From Diorhabda sublineata (taxonomy: Eukaryota > Arthropoda > Insecta > Coleoptera > Chrysomelidae), in contig NC_079476.1 in the NCBI RefSeq assembly GCF_026230105.1, positions 10,244,709 through 10,308,708 of the forward strand: a stretch of DNA of 64,000 nucleotides, in the 5' to 3' direction. This document shows, one piece after another, positions 45,049-55,439 of this stretch. The position numbers and the translations under genes are program-made. Below the pieces are notes generated by a model. It ran no database searches. It was not told the origin of the DNA and saw only the letters and a list, made by a program, of their open reading frames with translations. Every line of letters begins with the position of its first letter. Position 1 is the stretch's first letter.

Positions 45049-46769
45049 AATACTTATTTTTCGTATTCTATCCTGCCGTCTCCGTTACTCAAAAGTAATA
45101 GTCATTCTTATGATTCGCTATAACATTAGTGAACCATGAGGATAGAGTTAGTCCAGCCTTTTTTGAAATTCAAATTAATAAAAGTTGTGCTGAATTGTGT
45201 TAGGTTTGTACTACTTGTGCTGCGATTTTTTTTAATAATGGAAATTCTATGAGCTGATGAAAAATTTAAAAAAAGGGTTACCCCAGCCATTTTCGAATAT
45301 ATAAAAAAAATGATTCAATTGTGCTAGCTTTTCGCTATTTGTGCTACTAGAGAAACATTGAGTAAAATTAATTGGAATACCTTAAACAAAAAATTTTTTT
45401 TCGAAGGGTTCGTCAACAACTTTATCTTTCGACATTATCGTAAAAGTGAAGGCTGTGTTGAGTTCTGCTAGGCCACTATGCAGTCGATAAAAAAAAATTA
45501 TCTCATTGAATCATTGGAGAATATGAAAAAGAGAATGCATCAACTGACGCGATTATCTTGAAAACAAAAAAGCTCGACAATAACACAGCGAAAGAAAAAC
45601 GATCGCCTTCCGGAAAAAGCGATGACTATTTTTAAAAGATGAATGAACTACGGGTTTAGCAAAATTGGAGAAGCAAGAACAAAGTAAAGAAGTCATCGAA
45701 ATATGGTCCTCCGTTTCCACGATTTTATCCACCATTGCAAACAGTCACATTGCTTTCCGCGATCCCAAACGGTAACAACTGCCATAACGTAATTTATCAA
45801 GAAAAAACTTATGTAATGCTGTCATAATAACGAGACATAGAAAAAGGCATGTGAGAGTATAAAATCACCTATCTAGGGTGTGGTCAACGATGTGATCGAA
45901 TAAGGTTGGAATCAAAGTTTTTTCGAACGAAGAGCCGTTCTCTTGGCAAATCTGCCCTTTTTTGAAACGACCGAAGCGAGTACGAAAATAATAAAGATAA
46001 ATGCAGAGGTCAACATAGGCAATCTTGCCAAAGCTTCATTCAAAGAGTGTCCAAGCGTTATAAGAAATGAGATTTGCCAAGTGTGTAAACAAGGAAACAA
46101 GAGCAATTTCTCAACAGCTCATACAACTTTGTTCTGCAGTACGTAAGTAACACGAACCTAGTACAATTCAGCTCAACTTTTATTTTTTTTAATTTTGAAA
46201 AAGGCTGGTTAACTATACGCACGTCAGTGAACCCAATGGAATGTATAAGACATCTCCAGCTAAGCATTTCAAAGCTTCCACAAAACACATGCGGTACCCA
46301 ATTTTAAACTTGATTCGCAATATATTAATGAGATTCACTTTTTATAGAATCTACTATGGGTTTTTTGATCATACTCAACGTTCAATATCTCGTTTCAAAT
46401 TTATTCAAAATGTTGACTAGAAGGTGCAAAAAAAGTTTTGTTCGATTTTGAGTTGTGATTGTGCAAAATATCAAACGGGATATTGAATGTTGAAAAATTC
46501 ATAAATGATAAAATTGAATCCTAAGGTAAGGTTGTTGAAGAAAATGATTTTGTTGAAGGAAAATATGTGGCGTGATGAAGTATTTCTTCTTTAGGTTTAG
46601 GGAAAGGTCATTTATGTCGGGGTATATGAAAAAAAGTTAAAATGTATAAACTAGTGTTATCAAAACAATTATGGTTTTGCATGAGGGTCTAAATTATAAG
46701 TTAAGTTACTACCAAATATTCAGAACCACTAAAATCTTAAATATCGGAGATATATTTTAGAGTAAAACA
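45049..46769. other. Spacer with an unassigned open region
   Basis: Bases 45940-46145 hold a plus frame with 'ASFKECPSVIRNEICQVCKQ', which has the feel of a real protein with a CxxC, preceded by broken frame from about 45850. I cannot assign it. Frames at 45553-45735, 45912-46106 and 46058-46288 on the minus strand are overlapping shadows. Nothing else is supported. Confidence 0.35.
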
Positions 46770-47470
46770 GGAAAAAGCATACTCTTATCTAACAGAAATA
46801 AAAGCAGGAGTACCTCAGAGTAGAGTATTAGGTCGATTACTCTACTTACCGTATAACAGCGATATACCAAAGCTTGAATACAATGAAATTCTAAGGTTCG
46901 TTGATGATATTGCCATTTTGGCCAAAGGAAAAAACCACGTTGGAGCATAAACACTCATAGGCCTGATTAACACCTGGACTAATAGATGGCGTATTTACGA
47001 AAACAAATCTGCTCCTGTTAACCTTACGAAGAAAAGAAACCAGAATATCCTAGTAAAAATAAACAATGTCCAAATTTATTATACTAACAATGCAAAGTAT
47101 TTGGGAATGACACGTGACGCTGGAGAGTCCACGTTAAAAAGAAACGCAAGGAGCTAGGTATAGAATATAAAAAGATGTACTGTTGTATGTATTGTCCACA
47201 TACAAAAAACTACTTCTTTACAAACATATATTAAAACCCGTCTGTATATATGGCATATAACTTTGGAGCTGTGCCAGTAAAAGTGAAGGAACATCGTTAA
47301 TGCACTTTGATACTGCCGTAACAGTGATCTCTAATGTAGAAAGGGTTAACCAGACTATAGCTAAATTCGCTAGTAGCCATGAACAACGGATACTACAATA
47401 TGAGAACGTTGAGGTTATCCAGTTCCTCGACAATGCCAATTTTGTGGAAAGGCTTAACTGGGGTCAAACC
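46770..47470 (+). pseudogene. Non-LTR retrotransposon reverse transcriptase fragment (jockey-type)
   Basis: The plus strand shows consecutive reverse transcriptase motifs: 'EIKAGVPQSRVLGRLLY' near 46793-46845 (A.VPQGSVLGP.L. block, with GS changed to SR), 'ILRFVDDIAILAKGK' near 46888-46932 (the F.DD catalytic box, both Asp kept), 'LINTWTNRWRIYENKSAPVN' (W...W....N..K block), and 'NNAKYLGMT' near 47088-47112 (the YLG block). A post-RT piece with 'QRILQYENVEVIQFLDN' follows. Stops and a shift near 47115 break it. Fingers, endonuclease and gag regions are missing. Confidence 0.75.
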
Positions 47471-49199
47471 GTATGACTTAGTTTAAATGACGGTATTAAT
47501 TAAAAGCAAAGTATTGTGCGACTGTCGCGTAGCACATAAAAGGTAGAGTTGCTAAAATTACTAGACACTAAAGTATACTTACTAATGAGTAGGAACTTAG
47601 GATTTGAGAATTTCCACTTTAGTTAAGTTAATTTAGAAAAAATTGCTTATAGAAAAACTATGAAGTTATGAATTAACGCACGGAACAAAAAAATAGAAGG
47701 TTTTTGTATTTTAAAATCCATCTAAAACTTGACTTGAAAATGTCGTTCTGACTTAGGATCCGCAGACACTTGAATGATGCTGTATCTGCTTTCGGATCAT
47801 AGTTTTATAAAAACCCTTTATTGTAACCAGAAAATCATTATCTATTTAATCAGTTTGTACTATACAAAATAAGTGTTAACGCGCCAATAGAACCCTCCAT
47901 TCAAAAAGTAAAAGAGAAAAACTGATAGAACCCCGTATTATCTCAAAGTGTTTTAATTTCCAAAAATAAAATTATAATTTGTTTCTAGATATACAAGAGA
48001 ATTTGCGAAACTTCATATAAATACTACCCGCTCTTTTCATAATATTCACTTATTTGCTCTTCACATCGATTATATCAAGGTGAATATGCTATTGAAAAAT
48101 AAGAATGCTACTCCATGGTTAGTTTTTGATCTAATCTTTCCACAATAGGAGAACCATGTATACTAGATTTGAATTCGTAATATGGAATAATTTTATTTTG
48201 TTGCGATTTATACAATGTGTTTAATCAAGGTATTTACAAATTCAATTCTGATCATTTATATTGTAGCTTCAACCGTGTACCGAAATAACAAATCACATAC
48301 GAACGAATGTGTAAATCATTTATGAGTGGAATCAGTAAACCTACGCTTCCGTCATATTTTCGATAAATTTATATGTTCGCCATTTCAATATTTGATTGAT
48401 TGTACTGCAATACATTTAGAAATTTTTTTCACGCATTTTCAATATATCATGATGGATATACATCGAAATCATTTCACCTGCTTCATCACTATTCAGTTTT
48501 TTAAAAAATTGGTAATGAGGTTGCTAAAAATTAGGAGAATGTTTTTATTATACATATTCAAAATATTACTGAACTGCTCTTGGATAGCTATATAGTGGCT
48601 GAGAAAAGTACTGGAATATTTCTTTCGGAACGAATTCCTTCTGTTCTTTCGTGAGTTTTTCAATGTCAGCAATAATATCAAAACATTTCCCTTTTAGCTC
48701 ATTTCCTATTTTTTGCTAAATCTGTTGATACAACCGTATATGGATACCGGGAAAGACTTATCGCGGTCAAAAACTCGCGATCTACAAATTGCTTTTTCAT
48801 TTTTTAGGTCTTCTTCGCATACCATTTCGCAAACATTCCAGTACTAATTTCTAGGATACAAGGCATGTTATCACAATCGAAGAAAACAGTAACTGATCCT
48901 AGATGTCCTACTACAATTAACGGTATTTTTAGGAAAGGTTAGTCACCGGCTCTTCATTGAAAACCTAACTCTCATATCAAATAACCATGAAGACGATCTT
49001 ACAATTCCATGCAAAGTGAAGTTTTTCTACTTGTTTATCAAAACTCTTTTCATCTGCAAAACATCTAATAAAATGTTTCTTTAAAAATCTCTCAGGTTTT
49101 TTTGTGTCGAAGGATGTTGCTGAAGCGGCTATAGTGGTATATGCAACTGGTTTCTTCCTATATTATAATACCATGTACCAAATTGTAATTTCTCGAAGG
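47471..49199. other. Spacer, nothing recognised
   Basis: Frames 48326-48595 (plus) and 48493-48681 (minus) overlap each other and consist largely of AT-rich codons. No motif or repeat recognised. Confidence 0.4.
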
Positions 49200-49740
49200 G
49201 TTGGCGATATTCACACTGAACACACTGTTTATACTCCTACTATACCAAAACTCACAATTACACTGTCTAACGCGTGTTTCGATTCGAACCACATTTTTGG
49301 CTTTCAGAGATTGAGGAAGAACTAAAACCTATTAACATAGACTTTGCATCCAACATTTTATTACTGGATACTTCTTTAACAAGCAACGTGTTCAACGATA
49401 CCCTTCCATCTATATTTTAAATGAGCTGTGTGCTCTTCAAACCCGACATTAACGGTTCTCTTAGTCTGCTAAACATACTTCCTGTCATAATCGTTACAGC
49501 TAAATTCATAGATATCACTCTGTTTCAAATCTGGTATTTTATCTTTGGAACAATGGCACTAATGAATTTCTGGATTTATAAACCAACTTTAAACCCGCTG
49601 TATTAAAAACTCCTTCCAATCCTTTTGTACAAACAGGATTGAAAGGTACCAGAGCAAATTCTTCCTGTTCTTCATTTTTAATTTGCAAAATAGTGGTTAC
49701 GCAAAGAGACTTTTTCAATATATCAAACATCAATTGTATG
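49200..49740 (-). pseudogene. PLE-A endonuclease region followed by its terminal repeat
   Basis: Minus strand from 49733: a linker with 'GVFNTAGLKLVYKSRNSL', then after a shift near 49560 'KDKIPDLKQSDIYEFSCNDY' and 'DRKYV(stop)QTKRTVNVGFEEHT' with 'AHLKYRWKGIVEHVAC'. This is the PLE layout between reverse transcriptase and C-terminus, with the GIY-YIG core in which the Gly codon of YVGQT is a stop. About 80 bases after the coding end the sequence enters the 'gtttcgat..gtgtaatt' terminal repeat at 49320-49200. This physical link is what identifies the repeats at 2600, 3915 and 6480 as PLE-A ends. Confidence 0.75.
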
Positions 49741-49879
49741 ATTTTATTGATGGCCTACCAATACATGAACGGCAACAATTTTTCTTAAATAGTTCAACAT
49801 TTTTTATTTAATTATACTTGAAACTTTTGAAATAGTTTCTTTAAATTCTTTAACTTGCTTACCGGATTCTATTGAAGAT

Positions 49880-50640
49880 ATTATTTGTTTCTCTGAGTTG
49901 TTCATATTTCCTGCAGCTAAACTTTATTTTTGAAGAAAAGTATATTTGTCAATGAAGCTGTTGTTACAATATTTTGTACTTTTGCTATAGTAGTAGTATC
50001 TGCATGAAACTTTAAAAGTAATTCATTAATTACTACAAAATGTTCAGCAAAGAAGATTGCCGATTTCCAGCATGTTATGCAGGAAAAGGTACATTTGGCA
50101 ATATTTCCCTGAAGATTTGAGTTCGTGAAGGAATTTTGATAAATAATTTTTAATACTATCAATTACTACATTTGCCTCAGAATATTAACATCTAATATGC
50201 TTAGCTACTCTGTTGCATTAATAAGTTATACTAGTCACCTGAACTAAATTTGGATAAATTATTTCAACTTTTTGCCTAGTGTTAACAATGTAAGTGGCTG
50301 CATCTGATGCAATAAGTAAAATTTCTCTATTAGAAACTACATAAGGTACCAAACAATTCATTTAACAGATCTTAAAATTCTTAAATAGTCATTTTTGTTG
50401 TCAGCATACTATCAAATAAGATTCTTCCTACATAGATGATATTAACATATTTACAATATAACGCCCAAAAGAATCGATAGTTTTGTCCACAATAAAATAA
50501 ATGTATTAATTTTCTACGGTTTTCTTTACTTTTCGGGGTATCACATAGGCACATAGTTTTTTCATCTGGAACATATTTCTTGAAAAATATTTCCAAAAAT
50601 TACATGAATGACGGTTTGCCGTCTACGGATAATTCTTGTT
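49880..50640 (-). pseudogene. hAT-like transposase fragment (RNaseH-fold middle part)
   Basis: Broken minus-strand frames follow a repeated insect hAT-type protein: 'NREILLIASDAATYIVNTRQ' with 'KVEIIYPNLVQVT' near 50340-50240 (an asp-containing S/TDAA.Y core block followed by a H.T(C)-like segment), 'NLQGNIAKCTFSCITCWKSA' near 50120-50060, and 'TTIAKVQNIVTTASLTNILF' near 50005-49940. The frame 50381-50596 just upstream ('DEKTMCLCDTPKSKENRRKL') is consistent with an earlier part. No terminal repeats seen. Resemblance is by recall of the family layout, so moderate confidence. Confidence 0.5.
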
Positions 50641-50999
50641 TTTCTAATTATTAATCTCGCATTTTGACTTGTGAAATTCTGTCCTGACGTGATGTGTCAC
50701 CGAAAATTTCCGTTTGGTCGGTATCTAGAAAAAGAACATACATTTTTTCATACTATTGAATATTCAAGGATAAACAAAATATTAAGGAAAACGGATAGAA
50801 GAGAACCATCTTAACAAACTTATCAGTTTACTAAAGGCTTTTCAATTTATGTCAGCAAACTCGGGGTAGCTTCTGATCCAAAAATAAACCAGGGTCGAAT
50901 TGTCCTTCGACATTTTGCACTTCCTAGTAACAAAAAATGCGTTTTCCGAAAAACTAAACGTTCATATTGATCGATTAATGATCACTATTGTATTAATGA
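50641..50999. other. Spacer, nothing recognised
   Basis: No supported feature. It is the left flank of the LTR element. Confidence 0.4.
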
Positions 51000-51003
51000 T
51001 GTA
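51000..51003. repeat. 4-bp target-site duplication, left copy
   Basis: 'tgta', repeated at 54921-54924 directly after the other LTR. Confidence 0.75.
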
Positions 51004-51187
51004 AATTACGTTACTGAACTTCGAAAAGGCGTTTTAAAAACGAATTACACGTTGAGAAACGTTTATTCAATACATTGACAAAACAGAATCTGATACTATT
51101 ACAAGTTTACAATATTTATATGTTTTACAAAGTGTCTCGTCGGCGTTATACAATAAAGCTTAATAAACAATGTTCATTGACGTAACT
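51004..51187 (-). repeat. 3' LTR
   Basis: 184 bases, differing from the other LTR by five substitutions and one single-base indel. It carries a TATA-like 'tataaata' (complement of 51113-51120) and AATAAA (complement of 51062-51067). Confidence 0.9.
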
Positions 51188-51197
51188 CCTCCGCCCT
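51188..51197 (-). other. Polypurine tract
   Basis: Minus strand 'agggcggagg' directly before the 3' LTR; this is where plus-strand DNA synthesis would be primed. Confidence 0.7.
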
Positions 51198-51206
51198 AAG
51201 AGAGAA

Positions 51207-52850
51207 CTATGGGGATGGACCAGAGTTCGGCATTAGAGGAAAATTTTTCAAAACATCTTCTTCGTTTGTTGTCTCCCTTTCGGGTTGGTTCTTCTTTCTT
51301 CTTATTCTAATTATTAGATATATAACGCAGGCTGTAACTATAAGATATAATAAAATTGAATAAAAACTTATACTTTGAAAATGAATGGGTAACGAGTTTA
51401 TCTTCTCAGCTGACGTTTTATCTTCTTGAATAGCACTCATGATATTGTTCATTTCGTTAAGCACAGGTTTCAGGTTAGCACTATCTGGAGTAAAATTTTT
51501 TGTATGAATATTTAATTTGGGTAAATCAATGTTTTTATATTTCGACACTCTGGATTTAAAAGTTTTTAGATGAAAGTTGTTTATTAAAATGTCACATTCG
51601 TTGTTAAGTTCGATTAGATAACTACCGTTCACAGGAAAGTTCGTAATGTCTTTGTTGCAGTTTTGTTTGACTATAACACTATACGGGGTAATCACAATCC
51701 AATGGTCGGTTTCTAATTTCTGAATTTTGACTTCACTAACGGTAGACGGGATATCTCGGCAATTATGGGTAAATTGAGAGTATTTCAATAACTGGACTTC
51801 GCAAGGAGAGTTACTTGATATTGCTCTTCTTTGTAGTCCTCGGCAGATGAATTCTTCTTTAATTATTTATTGACATTTAGAGTTCGTAGAGGCATAGTTT
51901 TGCTCATTTAAAAGGAGAAATTTGGATTGGGGTAGTATGAGTTTGAAATTTTGGTTTGAAGGTGTAGGTAAGGGGTAAAGGTGATAGTAGTTATATTCAA
52001 GAAACTCTACAATGGGTACTTTTAATATAAAAGTAATACTATTATATTTACTGTAACTTTTAACTTTGAAATTTTTTCATATAATAAAATATTATTCAAC
52101 GATGTTTCAAATGGAAACTTGTTATTTTCATCAATATTTTTCTTGACTGATATTATCTCTGAAAGTATTTCATTTGGATTTGCTATAGAATTGTGGAAAG
52201 TATTCATTTTTGTGAAGCTTATAGCCACTTCTATTCTGTTGAGTATGTCATAAATGATTTGAAAACTGGTCGAAAATTGGGAAACAATTTGTTCAATTGA
52301 AAAGAAATGGTAAGTTTCTATCATTTCTGTTCTCATATTCCTTAATTCTTTTTGTAAATCATTAATACGTGAGCTCAATATCTCTTGATTGCGGGATAGC
52401 ATTCTGGAATTATTTTCGAATGATTTAATAGATGATTCTAGTAATGTAATTTGATGTGTAAGTAATGTTTTGATATTATTCTGATTATTAGATAAGGTTT
52501 TAATAGCTTCGTCATATCTAAATTACCTGTTATAGATTTTATTGCTCGGCCAATTCCGTCAAAAAGAGATCGTTTCGCATGTTTTCCCCATAATGGGTTT
52601 AATTGTTCTATTTGTAAAGTAATTTTATTTTCTATTATTCGAATTATGTGGTAGGAGTTATCAAAGTACTCTGTGAAGTTGAACATGCTAGGATGACTTG
52701 AAAAATAGTCGTATAGGTTATCATATTGGTCCTTTAAATTTAGAAAGTGATCAGTTATATTTGTAATGTCATAAACATGTATGAAAGTCCAAAAGTCGGT
52801 TTGTATATGCCTAGTCGTAAGGATAGGAGGCCAGAATTATCGTTTAGGTT
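51207..52850 (-). pseudogene. env remnant of the LTR element, broken in three or more places
   Basis: Three minus-strand frames (52686-52438, 52402-52022, 51788-51207) lie where errantiviruses carry env. The first has a basic cluster at residues 35-39 followed by a Gly-containing hydrophobic stretch, the layout of a furin-type cleavage site and fusion peptide in the insect retrovirus envelope family. The second is helical and coiled-coil-like. The last has a hydrophobic membrane segment at about residues 150-172 followed by a basic tail. The frames are separated by a frameshift near 52420-52440 and by stops or shifts between 52022 and 51788, and no start region is clear upstream of 52686. Non-functional as it stands. 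Confidence 0.75.
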
Positions 52851-52867
52851 ATGGAATTTGGGTGCAT

Positions 52868-53437
52868 CTAGTCTTCCTTCAGCGGTCCAAAAGAGGAAAC
52901 TGAAACGGGAGGTTTTTTCAGTTCATTTATGTGAACAATTTCTTTATGTGCTTTAAGTTTTTTATGTTTAAGTAATTTTCCAGAAATTTCAACACGATTT
53001 TTGTCAAGTATCTGAGTAATTTCGAAAGGACCTAGGAAACGTTTGTCTTTTTTATTTCGTTTTTTGGGATTATGTTTGTATACAATTTGACCAATTTTGA
53101 ATTCACTATTCGAATCACCGTTAGTATATCGTTTTTGTGAAATTTTTTCCTTATTTGTTTTTAATTTTTCTTGTACATCTTTATAAACATATTGTAACTT
53201 TGTTCGATGATTGTCTACATAGTCATTATAGAAAGTTTGGGGTATAAAAATTTCGTTTGGGTTTCTAGAATCTGTATGACCAAAGGTAAGTTCATAAGGA
53301 GTGAAATTTGTAGAACTGTGTATAGAATTATTGTACCCTATTATTGCGTAATCCATTAAATCATCTTCATCGGGGTAAAGTTCTCGTAGTATTCTAAGAT
53401 GTTCAATCAAGGTTGAATGAACTCTTTCAGCTATGTG
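52868..53437 (-). pseudogene. Integrase C-terminal part of pol
   Basis: Open on the minus strand from the deletion junction near 53437 to a stop at 52868, without an ATG at its beginning. The first ~40 codons are the end of the integrase core, including the conserved 'YNNSIHSSTNFTPYELTFG' block. A Lys-rich middle follows, then the C-terminal 'RFLGPFEITQI' segment typical of gypsy-group integrases. The catalytic D,D35E residues lie upstream in the missing part. The frame is intact where it survives, suggesting that the deletion is fairly recent or that this part has not had time to decay. Confidence 0.85.
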
Positions 53438-54365
53438 TACTGTAAGACGGATTTGTAGGAGAATGTTGTATATACCTTGATGGGTATGATGCTGGAGGAT
53501 GAGTTATTAAATTAGGTGGAATTATTGGACGGGGTGGTTGAAATGGTTGTACATTGTTATGATTTGTGGGATAATGGTTGATATTTTGTGTTCTAGTAGG
53601 TGTAACTCTCAAACTAGGTTTGAATGACACATTTGAATTCAAATTACTTAATCTTTGGGTAGAGTACAAGAAGTTTTCTTCTTTTATAACTAAGCTCATT
53701 GCCTTTCCTAGACTGTCAGGTGATCGTAAACGTATGTTAGTCTGTATAGGTAAAGGTAAACCACGAACAAAAGTTTTTAAAGCTAAATTATCGTAGTTCC
53801 TGAGATGTAAGCGTTTTTCACTTGAGTCTAAATGTAAAGTGTTTAATTTAGAAATAATGAGGCTTCTAGAATCTTGGCATCGCATACCAAAATTATAAGG
53901 GGTTTCATTCTTAAATGGTTTTAGGTTAATGAGATCTTGAACTAAACAGTCAATGTCTCGTTGATCTCCAAAACTTAAATTTAAAGCTTGTTTGATTTCA
54001 TCCCATGTTTTTAATTCTATGCGCGAACCAATTAATATTTGAGCTCTACCTGTTAATTTTCCAATAATAGCTCTAAGTAAAAATGTGTTTAACGCATTAT
54101 CTGAATTACTAGCAAACGCAGAAATAAAACTTTCACAATTACCTATGAATATATTAAGCGTATGAGGGTTTCCATCAAAATTTGGAATTGAATCTAAATA
54201 TAATTTAAGTAGTTGGTAGTTCGTACCTGATGTAGTCATTTTTAAATCTATATTTTCTAAACTATTTTCACTAGAACTATTTTCAAAATTTTTATCCTCG
54301 CTTGGTCGAAAACTTAAAATGCTTTCAAATAATATACTTATATTTTCTACTTCAAATTCGCTCAT
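53427..54365 (-). CDS. gag: gag of the LTR element, open reading frame
   Basis: An uninterrupted frame of about 312 codons from ATG at 54365, the longest open frame in the window. The N-terminal ~40 residues are acidic. The central ~180 residues are helical, with the capsid-like layout of gypsy/errantivirus Gag ('IPNFDGNPHTLNIFI', 'GRAQILIG', 'LVQDLINLKPFKNETPYNF'). The C-terminus is Pro/Asn/His-rich. There is no CCHC zinc knuckle; either this branch lacks it or it was lost with the deletion, since the stop at 53427 lies at the junction with the integrase fragment. The gag start lies about 350 bases from the primer-binding site. It could still make a capsid-type protein. Confidence 0.85.
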   Translation of the reverse strand: MSEFEVENISILFESILSFRPSEDKNFENSSSENSLENIDLKMTTSGTNYQLLKLYLDSIPNFDGNPHTLNIFIGNCESFISAFASNSDNALNTFLLRAIIGKLTGRAQILIGSRIELKTWDEIKQALNLSFGDQRDIDCLVQDLINLKPFKNETPYNFGMRCQDSRSLIISKLNTLHLDSSEKRLHLRNYDNLALKTFVRGLPLPIQTNIRLRSPDSLGKAMSLVIKEENFLYSTQRLSNLNSNVSFKPSLRVTPTRTQNINHYPTNHNNVQPFQPPRPIIPPNLITHPPASYPSRYIQHSPTNPSYSTHS

Positions 54366-54368
54366 CAA

Positions 54369-54718
54369 AATATACTAACGATTATATATTTATATAACTA
54401 CTAAATTATTGGATGTGGAAAAAGGAAATAATAATGAGCACTTACGTTACAACTAAAGCTATCACATTCTAGGGGTCCTAAAGGTTGGAACGATGTTAGT
54501 TCTTAGTCCAGGAAAATCGTGGTCCTCGTTTTCTAGCTCTTCTGAAGTTCTCCACTGGTGTCGTCCACTGGAACCGCCGGAATTGCTCGATGTCCACTCG
54601 AACTATCTGCAGTTCTTCGATATGCACTCGAATTCACAGTTTCCGAACACAGATTCGAATATTTCGGTTAATCGTTGAAACGAAAAATTTCCCGTGCAAT
54701 ACGTTAAATTTCCGAAAT
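54369..54718 (-). other. 5' untranslated leader of the LTR element
   Basis: Between the primer-binding site and gag. Relatively GC-rich around 54520-54640; plus-strand frames here (54493-54678, 54590-54811) are shadows. Packaging signals would be expected here but cannot be read from sequence alone. Confidence 0.5.
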
Positions 54719-54719
54719 A

Positions 54720-54736
54720 TCCTACTGACTGCGCCA
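54720..54736 (-). other. Primer-binding site, tRNA-Ser type
   Basis: Minus strand 'tggcgcagtcagtagg' immediately after the 5' LTR, its first base shared with the LTR end. It is complementary in form to the 3' end of insect tRNA-Ser, as in the 17.6/297 group (recalled, not searched). Confidence 0.75.
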
Positions 54737-54920
54737 ATTACGTTGCTGAACTTCGAGAAGGCGTTTTTAGAAACGAATTACACGTTGAGAAACGTTTATT
54801 CAATACATTGACAAAACAGAATCTGATACTATTACAAGTTTACAATATTTATATGTTTTACGAAGTGCCTCGTCGGCGTTATACAATAAAGCTTAATAAA
54901 CAATGTTCATTGACGTAACT
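54736..54920 (-). repeat. 5' LTR
   Basis: 185 bases; minus-strand ends are 'agttacgtcaatg' and 'caacgtaatt'. A TATA-like 'atataaata' is the complement of 54847-54855 and AATAAA the complement of 54795-54800, so it holds promoter and polyadenylation signals for the minus strand. Confidence 0.9.
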
Positions 54921-54924
54921 TGTA
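54921..54924. repeat. 4-bp target-site duplication, right copy
   Basis: 'tgta', matching 51000-51003. Confidence 0.75.
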
Positions 54925-55439
54925 ACAAAATTATCACATCAGGTTATTCGTAAGGCTACCTGTTTATTTTTGACGTCATATATGTGAGCGTGATGACGTC
55001 TTCGCTAAAATTTTTACATGGAAGTGTGGGTGTTGTAATAGATTATTTGAAAGGTATTTTAAATACCTATTCAACCATATCAATGTGTGAAGTGATTGAA
55101 ATCATGAATCTAACTTAAGAAACGCGTCTAATTCTTCTTTTGAAGAAAATGGAACTACTATAATTTCAACTTTCAAAATCGTAACATCGAAATGCAATTG
55201 AGACTACTGTAAATTTGTAGTTCGAATATTACAACGCATTATAAACGTCATATTTTCTAATCAAAATCACCAATAGGTTCGTATAAAAGCAGAAATCGTT
55301 ACATGGTGACCCATGTCACGAAATGCGCTATAATACGTAAAATGATATTAATTCTCTAAAGTTATACTTCTCTGTCGATTATAATAATAATCAACACACA
55401 TAGTGTGATATTAAAAAAAAAAGAATAAAATTTGACATA
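54925..55439. other. Spacer, nothing recognised
   Basis: Right flank of the LTR element; AT-rich, no feature. Confidence 0.4.

Larger units (their letters stand above)
51004..54920 (-). mobile_element. Errantivirus-like (gypsy-type) LTR retrotransposon, internally deleted
   Basis: Transcribed on the minus strand. It has two ~185-base LTRs, a primer-binding site matching the tRNA-Ser type used by 17.6/297 relatives, a polypurine tract, and a 4-base target duplication, so both ends are complete. Order on the minus strand: 5' LTR, gag, a junction, the C-terminal part of integrase, env remnants, 3' LTR. Protease, reverse transcriptase, RNase H and the integrase catalytic core are missing in one internal deletion. 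LTRs begin AGT and end ATT, as in errantiviruses. With pol gone it could move only with help from a complete relative. Confidence 0.9.

Noticed and set aside
53578..54918. Several plus-strand frames
   Set aside because: Antisense of gag, leader and LTR of the minus-strand retrotransposon.
51004..54920. Idea that this is a recently active, infectious-type endogenous retrovirus
   Set aside because: Most of pol is deleted and env is broken in several places, so it cannot act alone.
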